Assembly: GCF_010093535.1 (NCBI RefSeq)
Contig: NW_022985163.1
Coordinates: 2,662,676 to 2,726,675, forward strand
Source: Lindgomyces ingoldianus
Lineage: Eukaryota; Ascomycota; Dothideomycetes; Pleosporales; Lindgomycetaceae
DNA length: 64,000 bases
Direction of reading: 5' to 3'
This document shows positions 11,666-22,236 of this stretch, piece after piece. A program made the position numbers and the translations under genes. Position 1 is the stretch's first letter; each line of letters opens with the position of its first letter. Under the pieces are notes generated by a model. The model worked only from the letters and a program-made list of their open reading frames with translations. It was not told the DNA's origin and made no database searches.

Positions 11666-13536
11666 AGCCTGGGACATCAAATAAATTGTGAAATCTGTCT
11701 TTGCGAGAAGAAAGATTTTCCTCGATTCTTCCCAAGTGGCTTTTTAGAGTAAGGGACATACCCAAAGGAGCCGCTGTCAACGACCGCTTGTTCGCTCTGA
11801 CTTCGGGCGGCCCTCAACTCCAGAGCTAAACTGACCTAGCGAATACTTCGGCGTTGTACAGATTCGGAAAAGCAAACAATTCGGTTACCTGTTACGACTT
11901 CCTCGCCCTCGTCCTACGACCATTCCTGCCTGATCCACAATGACCCTTCTCCAATGTGCTCTCGAATTTCTGTCTCTTACCCTCCACCCTAATCGTCAAA
12001 AGCATGCCTACACAGCATCTTTCCTTCCAGCTAAAACAGAGACTTAGTCATCTCTGCTTCCTTTTGGTTTCGCTGTAAAAAGTACCTGCATCCCGCCCAA
12101 CTACGTTCGGCATCCACCTTGTCATCCAGGCATTGGATTTCCTTCTGGAGCATATGTTACTGCATGAATTTCAGTTCCACTGCGTGTAAGCGCCTCGCGC
12201 AGGTAACGGGCGGCTTAATACACCATTCTGCAACCTTATACCCGAGCGTAGCCCCTCCTCGGTGCGCTTTTATGTGGTTATTTAATCGGATTCTGTCACC
12301 CTTTCCCATCCCTACGACCCTGTCGGTCAACCAACCGACCAAAATATACGATAGGAGCCGTCGGTGGCACTTGGAGCTTGGACGAGTAAAAGGGTGCTGG
12401 GAAGGTTTGGAGTGTTTAATATGTGATGGAGATGGAGAGAGAACTTCCTTTCTTTCCTATCTTCAAAAAATTTCTTGGCTTTTCCTGTATTAGTAGCATG
12501 GCACATGTGCAGCGAGGTGTTTTCGGGCATTTGGGGATAGGGCAAATCTGGTGGGTAGTGCTTGCATGAGTGGTTTCGGGATTTTTGCTTGTAAAATCTA
12601 GGTAGAGCCAATGTAGACCTATTGGCTCTGATGTGTTTACAGTTGTGTTTCCAATTGTGGCTAGACAGGGAAGATGCAGCTTAAAGCAAGACGTAGAAGT
12701 GACTCCCGACCACTTTCATACACCTCTCTCGTGCAGAGGCCGCTAACACTCTGATAGATAATCTTGTAATATCGCATCGCCCTTCTGAAGCTTCGAGGCG
12801 CACTCACATGGTCAATTTCTCCTATATCGTTTCTAATAAGTCTTCAACTTCAATGTGTCCGCCACAGGTAGCACAGCCTCTCCCGTACCGAAGGCTGAAC
12901 TCAAAAGTCTGCCTGCATCTGCGCCTTTCCTCTTCTCATTCGATGAAACTCTCCGCAATCGCTTCAGCCTGTGTTCTCCGGCACATTTCCCATTCACCGC
13001 GATGTGCAGACCGGTCCTCCCACATTATCGGGATAAGGAGAAGCTCCATACGACCAATGTTGTTGCGCAATTGCGTTCTCCTGTACGATTCACTGCCTGA
13101 AGATAAGTATTGCCTACCTCGTGTTTTAGCGATTCGGATCTCAGCTTTTTGCCAAGTTCGCAGATATGTGGAGGTTTCCATTTGGCTGCCTGGCTGGCGT
13201 GGGTCACCCTTTCTTCGAGACTTTTCTCTTCTTGTGGAACCCCTTTGATCACTTCATTCTCCTGTCAATTTCACGTTCCTTCAATTCGTTGCTTGTGGTT
13301 TATTTCTAGCGCTTTGGTTCAGTGGTGATGCCCTCACAGCCTGCCTAACGCTTAGTTCACTTCAACTTACCACAGTGACGGAGGTGCGCTCGAGGATTTC
13401 CAACCTTGGATCTTTTTTACTCAACAAGCTCCGTTCCCCAAGCTACAATCCGTTCTAAGGCACTTGAGACACCTCGGCGATTCTGTCTATCACAATCACC
13501 CTCTGCTGATGTCTGAAGAGTGCCCTGCTGTTCAGC
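11666..13536. other. 1.9 kb intergenic region
   Basis: Holds the 3' end of the coiled-coil gene and the promoter of the PARP-like gene. Frames present are short, start at non-ATG codons and show no domain. Nothing else recognised. Confidence 0.55.
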
Positions 13537-14826
13537 ATGACGCTTCGGCTCAGCCTGCCGCATCTCCCAGCTAAACATCCAGACCACGCTCGCATTGACA
13601 GCGCCGTTAAGATAGACATCTCCCCCATGAAACTTTCTTCCACCGAAGACTCGAAAAACAAGGATGATAATACCTTAACATCCACACTCTCGCTCCCTAC
13701 TCCAGCACAACCTGCGGCTCCGATATCTGGCTACCAGAAATTTCTTCGACGTTACAGCATAAACCGCGAACACCCAAGGACCTTACGCGAACTCATCAAC
13801 GCAGCATGTCAGGCAACATGTTCGATGATCATGCAGCGATCCATGCTTTCCGATGGGATAAATTTGATTGTTACGGATCCACACGTCGTCGACTTGTTGC
13901 TCACGTGCATAATTTCCTCCAATCAGTATAGCAAGAACACTCTCAATCTACTGCCAGGGTGTCCGTTTCCAGAGGCCCAGGTCAAGCAGATTGTGGATTC
14001 GCTGCCCTCAATGGCTGCGATAGCGTCGAAGCGGAAAGGGAATTCAACAAACACCTTCACACACAGTGTCACCGAAAACACATTGTTGAGTGAACTGGAG
14101 GAACGACAAAAGCAACTGCTAACATGGCTGCTAACATCCCAAATGGCCAATCTGTGCTCCATAACCGCCTCCTCTCCACTCACCCTCCGTATCCCTACCC
14201 TCGAAAATATGGGCGTGAAAACCTTCATCGTCACCCGCCAACCCGGTAACAAAGAAGCGCTCTTCGCATATCACTTACACCGCTCCAAACGCCCTTCGAA
14301 AGCTGTCTTCCATGGCACGCATCCTAGCCGCCTCCCTAACATCCTAGCGAAAGGATTAAAGAATATGAGCGGTACGCGGTACCAGAGTAATGGCCGCGCA
14401 ATGGGAAGAGGTATCTACCTCGCACCCAATGCGAACACTTCCCTATGCTACGCACACGAGACACCGAAGTGGATGAACCGCGATCCCTCGTTTATACCCT
14501 CCCCAGTTCAATCCCCATCCACCTACAACCCCTCAGGACTGCCGCTTGGCTCAATGTTCTCCGGGGTGGGCGGGAGCGGGTACAACCCCGCATATGGGAA
14601 TCCTACAACAGAGGAAATCTGTCGGAATATTAGGGTATTGTTGGGGTGTGAGCTGGTGGGTTGTGAGAGGGATATGGGGAAGAGAGGTGCGTACGTGATC
14701 AAGGACGAGGGGAAGGTGGTGGTGAGGATGGTGTTCGTGTTTGCGAGCAATGCGAGTGTGGATTGGTTAAATGGGATCACGGGGGAGATGGAGAGGGTGT
14801 TTGCGGGAATTAGGGGGATAAGGTGA
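13537..14826 (+). CDS. Short PARP-like mono-ADP-ribosyltransferase (PARP6/8/16 type)
   Basis: A 429-residue intronless frame from ATG 13537. Residues about 255-307 match the core of the PARP catalytic fold: FHGTH (H259) for NAD+ ribose binding, then GRGIYLAPNANTSLCYA with Y294 stacking on nicotinamide. The third position of the H-Y-E triad falls in VVVRMVFVF, with no Glu, as in mono-ADP-ribosyltransferases of the PARP6/8/16 branch. Residues about 60-250 are helical and lack a known domain. Fungal relatives I know of are usually far longer and carry a ubiquitin-conjugating (UBC) domain after the PARP part; here the frame stops about 20 residues after the PARP core and AT-rich DNA follows. Predicted role: mono-ADP-ribosylation of protein targets, substrate unknown. 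A second ATG (codon 31) is possible. Confidence 0.82.
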   Translation: MTLRLSLPHLPAKHPDHARIDSAVKIDISPMKLSSTEDSKNKDDNTLTSTLSLPTPAQPAAPISGYQKFLRRYSINREHPRTLRELINAACQATCSMIMQRSMLSDGINLIVTDPHVVDLLLTCIISSNQYSKNTLNLLPGCPFPEAQVKQIVDSLPSMAAIASKRKGNSTNTFTHSVTENTLLSELEERQKQLLTWLLTSQMANLCSITASSPLTLRIPTLENMGVKTFIVTRQPGNKEALFAYHLHRSKRPSKAVFHGTHPSRLPNILAKGLKNMSGTRYQSNGRAMGRGIYLAPNANTSLCYAHETPKWMNRDPSFIPSPVQSPSTYNPSGLPLGSMFSGVGGSGYNPAYGNPTTEEICRNIRVLLGCELVGCERDMGKRGAYVIKDEGKVVVRMVFVFASNASVDWLNGITGEMERVFAGIRGIR

Positions 14827-15480
14827 GGAGGCGGCATCGCATTTGCACCATGCCTGCGAATATAGTTTTGTCTCCTACCAATGAGTTAAACCGTCGATAA
14901 CAAAATCGTAGGTCTTTCCTCAATCATAATTCAACTAGGCTCTTATGTGTTTCCTATGATTTGTCTACTCACAACATTGAATGCTATACACAATCTCGAA
15001 AAAACCTAGATTAACGTCGTTGCCCCGTCCTTGCTTTCCTATAGATTTATTTTCTCTGCCAAAAAGGCTACTACTCGATAATAGAGGTGCTAATAACCTT
15101 AATTAGAGTACTAGACTCTAAGATTAAGAGTATATAGTAGTATAAAACAGGAATATATTAGTCGACAACCTTAGGTGATATTAAACAGTCATTACTCTCC
15201 ATTCCTTTGCCCTCCATTCTTAGCACAACCAATTCTCCCAGTATCTCTACAGTTCGGTATACATAGCTAGTGCAGATGTTCTGAGAAGGATCGCTGCTTC
15301 GCGACTACCTGCTTCCAATCCTCCGTCGCGTTGCTTTACGGACTTTATACCGGCTAGTATATCTTCCTCCAAACCATACTGCTCGCGTTGCGACCTCTCT
15401 AGATTGAGCGGATTACGACCTTGAGGGTAACGCGAGGATCTTTGGGTGGACCTACTCGATCAACAAGACTTATTCTGTAC
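14827..15480. other. AT-rich, RIP-like stretch after the PARP-like gene
   Basis: From about 14880 to 15200 the DNA becomes AT-rich with many TA steps and stops in all frames (for example around 15085-15165, gtgctaataaccttaatta). This is the pattern left by repeat-induced point mutation of a former repeat, but no transposon protein can be read. Confidence 0.5.
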
Positions 15481-15481
15481 A

Positions 15482-16900
15482 CTACGTGGACTTAATAGAC
15501 TGGGAAGATAACGATAACAGTGGGGCGCCGGCTTGATGACTTACTTCTTCTTCGATGTTTGGATCTTGCCCTTCTGAACATATGGTATAGTGTTCCATCA
15601 CTTGCTGAAAATCCTTGTGCTCCGATCTGTAGCACCTTGTAACCACCTCCTCAAGTACTGGCGCACTTGTAGCCGGGAATTCGTTTGCGCGGTACAACTT
15701 TATAACCTCAGTCAGGCTTGTCGTGGTATAGCTGCTACGTAGTCTTTACCGCATGGGGCATAACGCCAAGCGCAAATATCTCAGACTGAGTTGAAGGCGC
15801 CTTTATAGGAAGGTTCGGTGGTGGGAATGAACAGCTGGGTGCACAGTTGGGACAGATGCATCAATTGATGACCCAGCAAAGTCACATATCTGTAGGCTCT
15901 TGTCCCAGTCAAGCAGCGCATTATGTGTGCCTGCATCCACTTGCAGTGTGTTGCATGATCGAACGCGAGGAAGGTCTCTGTAGGCTGAAAGGGCCTAGCG
16001 TAAGATATCCTCACATAGTGGAACACTTGTGGCGGCGTAGAGATCCCAAAGCCTCTTACGTAGAGAGTACTAAAGGCGTTCGAGTACAGGCATATCCCCA
16101 TGTACATGGAGCAACATGGTGATGAGTGGGTGAGGGTTAGGCGCTTGTAGATAGCGCGCTCGGTGTTAAGGACTAGTTGGTTCATTTCGCCGCAAGCCTC
16201 TTTGACAACAACTGAGTAAGAAAGCTGTAGGACGACACGGGACACACTAGCGGAGAGCAATGGAAGGCCCTATACTCTGGGGGAGATAGGAGAGTACGGC
16301 GCTCCCATGGCACGGGAGTTGGTGCATGCCTAATCCTACACCGCTGACTTGTTTTTTTGGCTGTTGTTGTGTAACGCGGACAGCGCTGGTAGGCTTTGGG
16401 TGTCTACTGAACCTATCGTTGAGAATCTCCGAAGGTAGGACATGTGGAAGTAGTGATCACCCTCCAGGTAGTAGCGTATATAGAATAGAAAGTTCTTGTG
16501 TGTGATACGTCTTGTGAAAGCTACGCAGTCGGTGGAGAGGATGGTCTGGGTATGGAATGCTGGTTTAAGCAGCTATCGCATTGTGTACACGCAGTACGAA
16601 CTATTACCTGCCGCCTAGTTCTCCGCATGCCACAGAATACCGCCGGTGATTTCTGACTTTAACTCAAGCGCAAGAAATGGGAACTTGTCCCCTCTAGCTA
16701 GTGGGGTGTATGGGCAAGAAAAGGGGCGACCCACAACAGTGTTTCGTTTCCGCATCCAGTCGGACTTTTAACCAGCGGGATATCTGTAATGACCTCACTT
16801 TTCCCATACGATCCATGCGGATGCTATTGTTCAAGAGGAGCGAACGATAGACGGGGTGTGACGATCTAAGCCTTGGGCTCTGCGCCAACGCATTTGAGCC
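15482..16900 (-). pseudogene. Relic of an unrecognised protein-coding sequence
   Basis: On the minus strand several neighbouring frames read like protein but are broken by stops: 16888-16694 (RSLQISRWLKVRLDAETKHC), a stretch near 16500-16440 (YLEGDHYFHMSYLRRFSTI), 16260-15781 (159 codons) and 15697-15482 (71 codons, EVVTRCYRSEHKDFQQVMEH). Together they suggest one old gene or transposon-borne protein read right to left. I do not recognise the family. Subtelomeric helicase-type or transposon proteins are possible, but I saw no helicase, integrase or reverse-transcriptase motif. Confidence 0.35.
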
Positions 16901-17084
16901 CCTCTTAAGACTCTAACCTTGTGATTGCGCCATTTGGTGGATGAATGCTAGCGATATGGGCTGGTACGTTAGGCTCGTTATAGACTGCGGGCGTTTCATG
17001 GCTGGAAGACTTCGCTAGAGTACTCCTCAGCCACTAATTTTCAGACTGCTTATTCGTAGACGGTGGAGCGCTGCTCGTCAATGC

Positions 17085-17310
17085 GCGAAGGAATTGGCGA
17101 GGAAGTTGGCGAGCGTAGCCGATAGCGATGGCTCGTAGGCGCACAACAAAGTCGTCAAGGAATCATTGGAGAGACGTCACAGTCCTTGGCTACAATGAAG
17201 TGCGGCTTGAGTGAGAGACGTCGGCGAGCTGGTCCAAGTTTGCAACAGTAACCGGTAGCGCTTGCTCGCAGGCGGACAATCAGAGTCGCCGTCTTCAAGG
17301 CCTCGCCTAG
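17085..17310. repeat. Imperfect tandem duplication, period about 132 nt
   Basis: The segment starting near 17116 (gtagccgatagcgatggctc) recurs near 17248 (gtaaccggtagcgcttgctc), and similarity continues for about 40 bases on both sides with one small gap. It lies in the relic region and may derive from a repeat-containing ancestor. Confidence 0.55.
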
Positions 17311-17899
17311 GATCAATGTCTTCAGGAGCTTGTTTAAGAGGCATCAGAGGTCTTAGTGAGGCAACATCAAAAATCATGGCGATGGAAAACGCAGGCGAAA
17401 AAAGTTATGCTTCAATGGAGGGGAAGTGAAATGAGAGGAAGAAATATTGTTGGGCACGCGGCAAGTATACGTACGACTGTTGCATGGGCGGTTGAGAAAA
17501 CTGAAAGCGATATAGATTCTCATTCGCTTCGGAAATTCTCATACCGATTCCCACACACGTCAATTGTTACCCTCCCTCAATATCGTGAGTACGGACGAGA
17601 GACTTAAAGCTGTCTGAGGGTTCAAGATGTGAGTTCCAACGCCCTAAGGGCAACGATGGCGGGCACTAGCGAACGAGACGAGCAACCAATCCGACAAGCT
17701 CACCAGCCCCTCACCTGCGGGTAGTACAATCTCGGATACAGAGCCCTAAGACTCATATGCGCCAAATCCAGAGATTTTTGACGACGTGGTTAACGCAGAC
17801 GTTCTATCCCCATCAGCCGTCTCCCTCCCCGTGATAGATAGAGCTGGCGCTAAGTCCCAAATCCTGCTGATGTAGAGATCTCTGACACAGGGGATGAGG

Positions 17900-18282
17900 A
17901 TCCCTAGACATGATGCTATACATGGGTCTTCTCGACAGGAGGGGGACATCCGGTTATCCCCGTCATCTTGAGAGATTGCGTTGCAAGGTGACTCTTCGCT
18001 TTCTTGTCGTGCATCGGTTCGTAATTCAGTCTAAAGCCGAGGGTTTCTATTCCTATGATCTATCGAGGAACCAGCGTATTTTCCAGAATAAGAAAAATTA
18101 CACCAGATAGCGAACTTCATAATAAAAGATAATTCGATATGAACAAATTGTAAAATATACCTGTTAAAGGTTCATCAAACCCCTCAACATCCCGCTCATC
18201 AAGCATTCCGCCTCACTATAGTAATATATTCTAAAGTTAAAATTCAATTCCAAAGATACCAACTAATAACAACGCTTTAAAT
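17900..18282. other. AT-rich block
   Basis: Around 18075-18260 the sequence is strongly AT-rich (for example aagaaaaattacaccagata, followed by many TA and AA steps) and closed in all frames. It looks like a RIP-type remnant. Confidence 0.45.
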
Positions 18283-18639
18283 ATGCCTCGCTACTTCTTC
18301 CGAAAGGGAAGGCCAGCACCTGCTCGTGATGTTGTGTGCGTGGCACCTCTAAAGACCCTCCGATGGAGTGCGACACTTTCCACATTTTCTTCGCAGACAT
18401 GGAATAGCCTGCGACTCGGCGGGCAGTACGTGGTCAAGTTTCGGCGTTATTTCAATGCTTGTTATGGTAAGATCGACGTCAATACTTCCTTCTCAATGAA
18501 GACTCCTGAAGATATTGCGCCGTGGAGGCCATTAGAACGAGACGAAAACCGGGGTGAGAATTTGCAATGGCAAAAGGTAAGTTTTGAGGTCGAATCTAAG
18601 TCGGTGCGAGAACAAAATGGCCCTGACTGGTGGATCTAG
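18283..18639 (+). CDS. Small hypothetical ORF (118 aa)
   Basis: An ATG-started frame directly after an AT-rich block. It has a basic N-terminus (MPRYFFRKGRPAPARD) and ends in GPDWWI, without signal peptide, membrane helix or known motif. It sits in gene-poor, decayed DNA. It could be a young small gene or simply chance; I rate chance as more likely. Confidence 0.2.
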   Translation: MPRYFFRKGRPAPARDVVCVAPLKTLRWSATLSTFSSQTWNSLRLGGQYVVKFRRYFNACYGKIDVNTSFSMKTPEDIAPWRPLERDENRGENLQWQKVSFEVESKSVREQNGPDWWI

Positions 18640-21600
18640 CGAAGGTCAAGCCGAGACGAGACTTAAGAAAAGTACATGGCTTAAGTTAGGGCTATGAGTG
18701 GTCTGTTAGAGGAATATCGTATATCCTCTGGTGTCGATCAAGAGCCGCTGCATATGCCAGCGCAGCTTGGAGGGCTTGGCGTCGGCCGTGGAAGAGAGTG
18801 GCTATCAATAGGTGCCGAAAGGAGGCCGAGTTAACTAGGTGCGGTGCATTCGAAGGCAATGCGAAGCTAGCAAACTTAGAGATTGGGAGTTTAGTTTGGA
18901 GACTCTGAAGAAGATGGTGAGAGTTTGGCCTGCGAAATTGGAAGACTGTCCCAGTGAGGGACTAGGGGGAAGGCATTGTTAGACAGAGAATAAGGGTAGA
19001 GAAACGTCGATGTTGCGGCGCTTATGGACACATTTCAGGGAGATGTACTCCGTACTTATCACTATAACTTCAAATGCTGGCCTTGAGGGGAGGATGAAGG
19101 AAGAATCCTAGTGGAGTCTAGGACACACCAGATGTAGGCATCTATCCTTAACTCTCAAGTGCGGCGCTGCAGGGACCTGCGGATCATCCAACCCTCGCAC
19201 GATCGACGCATCCGTGGGTAGAAGCGACTCGCCTCGAGATATTGAAAATAGACAAAGCTGCAATGATGCTATACAGATGTCAGGGATAGATTGAGCAGGG
19301 ACCGGAGCTCAAGATGTTTAACATCCGAAGTCGTTGGGCCGGGGGGTCTGTGAGCAGCTCGTATTCGGCTGCCGAAAAGCCACGGCGAGGAAAGCAACCG
19401 ACAAGCAGGGATGATGCTGCTTGCGCACCAGCCAGCTCCCGTTTGACAAGATGCTGCACAGTGCGCGCGAACACCTAAGCCTCATACCAAGCTTCCTTCA
19501 TCTCAAACACGAAACCCCACAGGCCGGACATCGCTCTCTGAACACGCACCCAATGTAGCGGTGAGACCGATTGCAGAGCATGCTGCAGCCGTCTCTTACA
19601 GAGCATGAAACTTTTGGCAGAGCAGCGAGATGCAGACACGGAGATATTGTTGCGGCGGCGATGGATGGGCCTAGACCCTGAGACAACCGACGCAGACTTG
19701 AAGGTATCCAGAGGGGTGGGTGAGTGTGTGCTGGCGAGGGTGTCGCAATCGACGGCGAGCGGCGTCATCTCACTCGGGCGGCACATGATGGGCGATGCCA
19801 AGTGCAGTTGGACTCCAGAGCTCTGGCAAGGTCACGATAGAGAGGCATGGTGTTGCGGGGCCAAAGGCGGGTTGGGTCGGTCTCTGTTCGGCTGTTTCTT
19901 CACCGCCCGCGCCAGGGATGGTATCGGCCAATTGCTCCGGCCAATGGCTCCAAGCTGTCTCGTAACAGGTAAGTGGGGTGAATTTTTTATATCGTGAATG
20001 TCGTACATAAAACTGCACTGTCAGATTCCCCAATTGACATTCAAGAATCGCACAACCGCCCGTGGTTTATCAATCGCTCCGGCGCGCACCGTCACCTCCA
20101 ATGCAATGTCCTTGTCTCCGCAGTGGCCGCCTAGCTCGACATTGCGATTGATATCCGCGATAAGTTGCGAGCATGTCATCTCGCATGACACGCTCACCAC
20201 TAGCAAACGGGCGTCCAGGCCCTGGCAAAGTCCCTCGGCCCGCGTGAGCACCGTCAGCGAAGGGCCGTCCGTGTTTGCTCCGTTAGCGGAGGAAGATCGT
20301 GGTGGTTCAGCCGTTCAAAGCTTTGTGCCACACCTCATATTGAATCCTGCAGCGAGTAGCCCCGCGATAGCCGCATGCCATGCCTCTGTCGTTCAAGTGC
20401 GGCGAACAATCTCACACGTTCTTTCTCCGTTTTTCTCCTCTGGTGGTCAGATGAGCACATCGCACCATGCCTGGACATCAGGGTCTGAATGCGGTGCGCA
20501 TAGGGTCTCCGGTAAGCGCGGGTCAGGGTCCAGTGAGAGATGGCTCGCCGCGAGAGGACGCTGAAGGACATCTCTCATGTGACGCCACAGGCGATTGGTG
20601 TGACATGAATAGATGCCTCTATCTGAGAATGCGATTTCTTCCGTCGCAGAATTCGAACGTCTCTAGACGTCCACCGCTCCGCGAGCTCGTCAAATCGCCG
20701 GCCACCTGAAAGGCTCTTCGCATATTCTCTGGCATCCTCCTGCAGCAGTATTGCGTCAGGTCGGCGGTGGTCGCGATGTCCACGTTCCACATTGGCCGAA
20801 GCGGGTGAGCCAAATTTGATGCCCACTAGCGTGAGTGCTGGCCAAGCCCTCCCACATCTTCGTGCAGGGATGTTTGGAACGAACCATCGCCAAACGGGAT
20901 GCCTATCACGACGTGTGGGATTTGCGACGACATGGGCCTTGTCAGTCTCAGCACACTTTGCGACAGCGCCATAGAGAAAGTAACACTGCTGGTTGCGCCT
21001 TCAGGCTGGCAGGAACGGGCGGTGGTGGGCTGTGGTGGGCAGCAACGGCCGGTGAATGGGCTCCGGCCAAGGCCGGTGCTTGTGATCTCCAGGCGGAGAG
21101 GGCAAAGATACTCGAGAGAAGTGTAGATTTTCTGGCACCCCGGGGGTCAGATTCATTCCACAGGGTGCAGGGAGGCGGATGGCGTCGACCTTAGCGCGCC
21201 GAAGCGGGTTTTGCAGCAAGGTAGACAGGCCAGCTGCGGCGTGTGATTGGTGCACATGATCTGCGCGCTCACTTGGGAGTGTTCGGATTATCGTGGATGG
21301 ACATGCTCTCCTGCTCGCTGCTTGTTGCTTGCTGCTACTGCTGCTCTCCAGTGGCCTGCTCTTGCATCGAGCAATCTCTTCGCCCTCACCGCGTCCGCCC
21401 GTCTTCACGGTGCCATCGTCTGCTCTGCTCGCCATCAGCGCGAGAGCGGGAAGCCCTTCACAGTGCACGTTAAGCCCCGCCTGCTCCCGTACCGCCTAAG
21501 AGACGCCGTCGTCGGCTGCCCGCTGCTCAGAAAGGACATCTAATTTCTCGAGGCCGGCCTCCCCACCAGCCTGAGCCCGTTCTTCTGTTGTTGTTGACAC

Positions 21601-22236
21601 GCCCACTGCGCGCGCCCAGCAGCGTCGTCTTTCATTTTTCGCCCTTCGCCTGCCTTGTGTGCGTCCGTGGCTATTATTCGCGGCCTGCATCCTCCTCCTG
21701 GGGCTGGCTATCTGAATCGCTGCACCCGCCTGCACCTCTCCTTGGCCCATCGCGACGTCCTTCGCTTGGCCTGCTGAATCCGTACTGTTTGCCGCCTCCA
21801 CTGGACTCCTCTCCCTGCGCCGCTGCTGCATATTATTCTGGGCTTCCCGCTTCTTTTGCCCGTCACCTTGGTCCTTCACCAAGGGCAGCAGGAGGATCTC
21901 TCACGGTACGTGTGTACTACCTCAACACCTCCCGACGCCCGCCAAGCCCTGCATGAGACCCTCACCATCATCCTCGTTCCCCCATTATGCCTGCCGGTGA
22001 TTTGAATGCGGACTCATCGACAGTGTGCTGACTGAAGGTTCCCTAGGTGGTCGTGGCTTACGGCGAAGGCCCCTTCACGCAACCCCACAATCACCACCAC
22101 GCTACGGAGGAGTAACAAGCTCCAGTCGTGATCCCTCCTCTGGCAACGTCTCCGATCTCTCCCGCTCTCTCGAACGAGTCCTCATATACTCCCCTCCGAA
22201 GCCCTACATGCGTTTGTTGTTGACCAACACTAAACC
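18640..22236. other. 3.6 kb region without a convincing gene
   Basis: GC content rises again here. Minus-strand frames at 20571-20335 (ATG start, basic N-terminus MSFSVLSRRAISHWTLTRAY) and 20251-20021 (ends VVRFLNVNWGI) read somewhat like protein and might be exons of one small gene, but I could not join them with clear splice sites. The last 700 bases are pyrimidine-rich and fit the promoter and 5' untranslated region of the LRR gene. Confidence 0.4.
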
